Of a stretch of 64,000 nt of DNA, positions 61,659 through 64,000 are shown piece by piece. The DNA comes from Paraburkholderia aspalathi (GTDB taxonomy: Bacteria > Pseudomonadota > Gammaproteobacteria > Burkholderiales > Burkholderiaceae). The stretch is taken from contig NZ_FPBH01000030.1 of assembly GCF_900116445.1 (NCBI RefSeq), positions 61,601 through 125,600 of the forward strand, in the 5' to 3' direction. Numbering within the stretch: position 1 is the first letter of the stretch; every line of letters starts with the position of its first letter. Made by a program: the position numbers and the translations under genes. A model generated the notes under the pieces. That model saw nothing but the letters and a program-made list of their open reading frames with translations. It was not told where the DNA came from and made no database searches.

Positions 61659-63137
61659 TCAGCCCGCCACGCGGTTTGATTTCGCCGGTCTGTTCCATAA
61701 AGACCGTCGATTCTTGGCTTCGTACATCGCAAAATCGGCTTTCCGGATCAGTTCGCTGGAGTCGTCACCGGCTTCCAGGACTGAAGCACCCAGGCTTGCG
61801 CCAATGAGATCGACTTCCCAGCGTGAGTTCAGGGGAATCTGAAGCGCGGCGCTCAATTCATCGGCGATTCGCTTGACCACGACAGCTACGGACTCAGCCT
61901 TGATCACGATGAGAAACTCGTCACCACCGAGGCGGCCCACTACGCCGCGGCCCTGTACAGTGGCCTGCAGGCGCGCGGCCACTGTGACCAGAATGTCGTC
62001 TCCACACTGGTGGCCGAAAGTATCGTTCAGTTCTTTGAATCTATCCAGATCGACGAAGATGGCGCCTACCTTCCCGACTGCACCCGGGGCGGCGATAGCC
62101 TCGTCAAGCAGGTCAACGATTCTGCCGCGATTGGGTAAATCCGTCAGGCGATCCGTCTCTGAAAGGCGCCGCAACTTTTCTTTGCCCTTCAGCATTTTGA
62201 GGATCAACGCAGTAATCCAGGTGGACAGCGCCACGAGCACAAGAGAGATGGCCGATGCCATGATCACGTACACGCGGCGCATCTTGACGTAATCGTCCAG
62301 CGCCTCGTTGACGGACAGACCGGCGACCACTGTAAGACCATATTGTTCGAGATAACGACTTGCTACAATGCGCTCGACATGATCAAGGGGATCGGAGAAG
62401 TCGTCCGTGTCCGTCTTGCGGAGCGTGGCATAGCCGTTCGGCAGCATGTCTCCGATCCTGCTCGGCGCATCTCCGGCGCGACGGGACAGCATGAACCCAC
62501 GACCAGACAGGACGGCGATCATGCCGTGCTCGCCAAGCGCAGCGCTATTGTAGAAACCGTCAGTCAGATAGGACGGATTTTCGGAGACGATCACTACTCC
62601 GCCGAAGCTCCCATCGCGGCGGTTTATGCGTCGCGTGCCTTGAATGGACCACTTGTTTGATATGCGTCCTAGCAAGGGCTGGCTGATGAAGAGTCCCGAG
62701 TTAGCGCGCAGACGATGAACACGAAAGTGTTCCCGATCGCTCAGATCAATCGCACCGGAAAATGGCAGCGTCGAGGCGATGACGTGGCCCTCCGCTCCCG
62801 CTATCGTGACCTGCAACGCGGTGTCGGCGCTGATTAAACCGTATGCCTGGTACCGGGCAAGATCGAATGCCTGGGGCGCGCTTTCGTATCCGAATTTCAC
62901 GAGCAGTGCGATCTCGTCGACATCGTGCACAGTCTTGAGCGTATGGGTTGCCAACGCATCGGCCAGTGTGCGTGCCGCCGCCCGCGTATCGCGCATCACC
63001 GCCGCTTTCTCAACCTGCAGGCGCAGGAGAATTGTCATCCACAAGATGCCGAGGATGAGAACGACGAGCATGGGCGCGAGGATAAGCGCCCGACGGCTGG
63101 ATCTCATATTGTTTGCGTCGTGGGGTGGTCGAGTCAT
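61659..63137 (-). CDS. Membrane diguanylate cyclase with Cache-type sensor
   Basis: A 492-residue protein: N-terminal membrane segment (ALILAPMLVVLILGILWMTI), a periplasmic dCache-like domain (~45-280), a second membrane segment (VYVIMASAISLVLVALSTWI) and a GGDEF domain with DRLTDLPNRG, VDLDRFKELNDTFGH and intact RLGGDEF. It should make c-di-GMP when its periplasmic sensor is triggered. There is no EAL domain. It lies outside the transposon-like unit. Confidence 0.92.
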   Translation of the reverse strand: MTRPPHDANNMRSSRRALILAPMLVVLILGILWMTILLRLQVEKAAVMRDTRAAARTLADALATHTLKTVHDVDEIALLVKFGYESAPQAFDLARYQAYGLISADTALQVTIAGAEGHVIASTLPFSGAIDLSDREHFRVHRLRANSGLFISQPLLGRISNKWSIQGTRRINRRDGSFGGVVIVSENPSYLTDGFYNSAALGEHGMIAVLSGRGFMLSRRAGDAPSRIGDMLPNGYATLRKTDTDDFSDPLDHVERIVASRYLEQYGLTVVAGLSVNEALDDYVKMRRVYVIMASAISLVLVALSTWITALILKMLKGKEKLRRLSETDRLTDLPNRGRIVDLLDEAIAAPGAVGKVGAIFVDLDRFKELNDTFGHQCGDDILVTVAARLQATVQGRGVVGRLGGDEFLIVIKAESVAVVVKRIADELSAALQIPLNSRWEVDLIGASLGASVLEAGDDSSELIRKADFAMYEAKNRRSLWNRPAKSNRVAG

Positions 63138-63470
63138 AAACTTATCCCGGTTGCCCGGTCAAACGCGGCTCTCTCATGCCGCTGATTTATTGGTGCGTCG
63201 CCTGTGCCCCTTACGACATATGTCAATGTGCCGTTAATGGCGAAATGGTCCTCAGTCGTCTGTCGTGATGCCAAATCACTATAACGGCAACTCGCGCCAA
63301 AAAATTCACTCTCCCCCTAAAATCGGGCGACAAACGAACGATCGTTTGATATGAGGATATCGCCCTGTTTCCCGGGCAATACGGCGGCCAATCGCTATAT
63401 GCCAATCTTAAGCGCTTGCAGTCGGCTCGCGAACCGAGCTCCGGCCGCGAATTCGCGGGCGACGTTGTCT

Positions 63471-63647
63471 TCCGTCGGTTCGCAACTCGCGGTCGGCGGT
63501 CGAATCGTCATGCCCATGGGGCGCGAGCCATGCCATCAGCGATTGATCAGACCGGTCCGCCACGGCGAACACGATTATCACGAGCGCTCGCTCGGCGAAG
63601 TGAGCTTCGTACCACTAATCGGCGAAGACGGCTGGGCTGCTCATTAA
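63471..63647 (+). pseudogene. pcm: C-terminal remnant of protein-L-isoaspartate O-methyltransferase (pcm)
   Basis: The frame reads SSVGSQLAVGGRIVMPMGRE, then QRLIRPVRHGEHDYHERSLG and EVSFVPLIGEDGWAAH, matching the end of Pcm proteins (QLAxGGR(I/L)V.P.G and the VSFVPL strand). No N-terminal domain or start is present. The gene that once stood here has been lost. Confidence 0.65.
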
Positions 63648-63713
63648 AGGCCGGGCTTCCCTCGTGTGTCGGTAAGCGGCCATGTTGCCTCGGTTCTTTA
63701 ACGTCTGAGGTGG

Positions 63714-63906
63714 GTGTGCGCAGTGAAAAGGTGGCGCTTTCCAGCGGGTGTAAGCCCCGCCCGGCAACGGCTCCAACCGGAAGCAAGCGGAGCAGTCATG
63801 GGGATAACGAAATGGCTGAAGCCTTCGGGGAATGCGTGTCACGAATTGGTGACAGCGTGAATGTGCAGGCTTGAACGCGAGTGAACGCCGAGCAGGCCGA
63901 AAGGAC
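63714..63906 (+). ncRNA. 5' fragment of a group II intron, cut by IS66
   Basis: The stretch begins GTGTGCGCAG, the GUGYG-type 5' splice boundary, and continues with the domain I landmarks common to bacterial group II introns (GTAAGCCCCGCCCGGCAACG, GATAACGAAATGGCTGAAGC, CACGAATTGGTGACAGCGTG, GCGAGTGAACG). It ends where the IS66 terminal repeat begins at 63907, so no maturase or catalytic domain V is visible. Confidence 0.65.
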
Positions 63907-64000
63907 GTAAGCGCGCGATTTCGCACACCTAGCTTCCGTTATTGATAAGGCTCACGATTGCGTCCGCAACCCAACTTTGCGGACGCAATCCATGACAGAA
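63907..64000 (+). mobile_element. IS66-family element, 5' end (continues beyond window)
   Basis: Starts GTAAGCG and matches the reverse complement of 21222-21316 almost base for base. tnpA begins at the ATG at 63992 and is cut by the window edge. Confidence 0.85.
63992..64000 (+). CDS. tnpA: IS66 TnpA, first codons only
   Basis: ATG ACA GAA, identical to the first codons of the tnpA at 21231. Confidence 0.6.

Overview
The window looks like accessory-rich DNA from a Burkholderia sensu lato (Paraburkholderia/Caballeronia-like) chromosome or megaplasmid. This is inferred from high GC, an H-NS-family N-terminus of Burkholderia type, a DUF3701 integrase remnant, IS66/IS6 elements and many LysR/GntR/AraC regulators. 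No rRNA, tRNA or CRISPR array was seen.

1-6.6 kb (all minus strand): a compact gene set with an OGG-like hypothetical protein, a WYL-domain regulator, an H-NS-like protein lacking the DNA-binding half, two adjacent dynamin-like GTPases, and a protein made of two copies of a ~95-residue unit that runs off the left edge. It has the look of a WYL-controlled defence or membrane-remodelling system and is the best candidate here for something undescribed. 6.7-18 kb is more ordinary: a sirtuin, a GlxA-type regulator, an integrase remnant, an HxlR/SDR pair, an N-acyl amino acid synthase (FeeM-like) behind a perfect 21-bp hairpin, a large 7TM-GGDEF-EAL protein and a DUF7713-like protein.

18-21.3 kb is a scar: a truncated formaldehyde dehydrogenase and a vanillate-demethylase-reductase-like gene whose 5' half was removed by an IS6-family element, abutting a truncated IS66. 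A second IS66 end in opposite orientation begins at 63907, so inverted IS66 copies bracket about 42.6 kb.

21.5-42 kb is a catabolic island. Two proline-racemase-superfamily enzymes, a Δ1-pyrroline/piperideine-2-carboxylate reductase, an FAD amine dehydrogenase, an ALDH7-type semialdehyde dehydrogenase, an aminoadipate-type aminotransferase, a DUF1338 2-oxoadipate dioxygenase (HglS), a YdiJ-type D-2-hydroxyglutarate dehydrogenase, ETF alpha/beta and a branched-chain-type binding protein together outline lysine/pipecolate to 2-oxoglutarate. Two of its transcription units share a 47-bp upstream element (38/47 identical).

42.2-53 kb is a nest of mobile elements. A GntR gene is cut by a Tn7-like element (tnsA, tnsB, tnsC, tniQ). 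Its tnsB has one in-frame TGA. Its tnsC is split by a 5.6-kb Tn554/RIT-like element (three tyrosine recombinases, a TnpC-like protein and a frameshifted CHC2-like protein). Joining the two tnsC halves at a shared hexamer (TAYGTT) restores the reading frame.

53-61.5 kb is an 8.4-kb transposon-like unit with repeat-bearing TGT...ACA ends and a perfect 5-bp flanking duplication (GCTGG) but no intact transposase. Inside it a second right end abuts a second left end, so it is a fusion of two units: one carries NmrA/LysR, the other LysR, a polar amino-acid ABC transporter with a gltJ-gltK deletion, and a threonine-aldolase-like enzyme. The window ends with a diguanylate cyclase, a pcm remnant, a group II intron 5' fragment and the second IS66.
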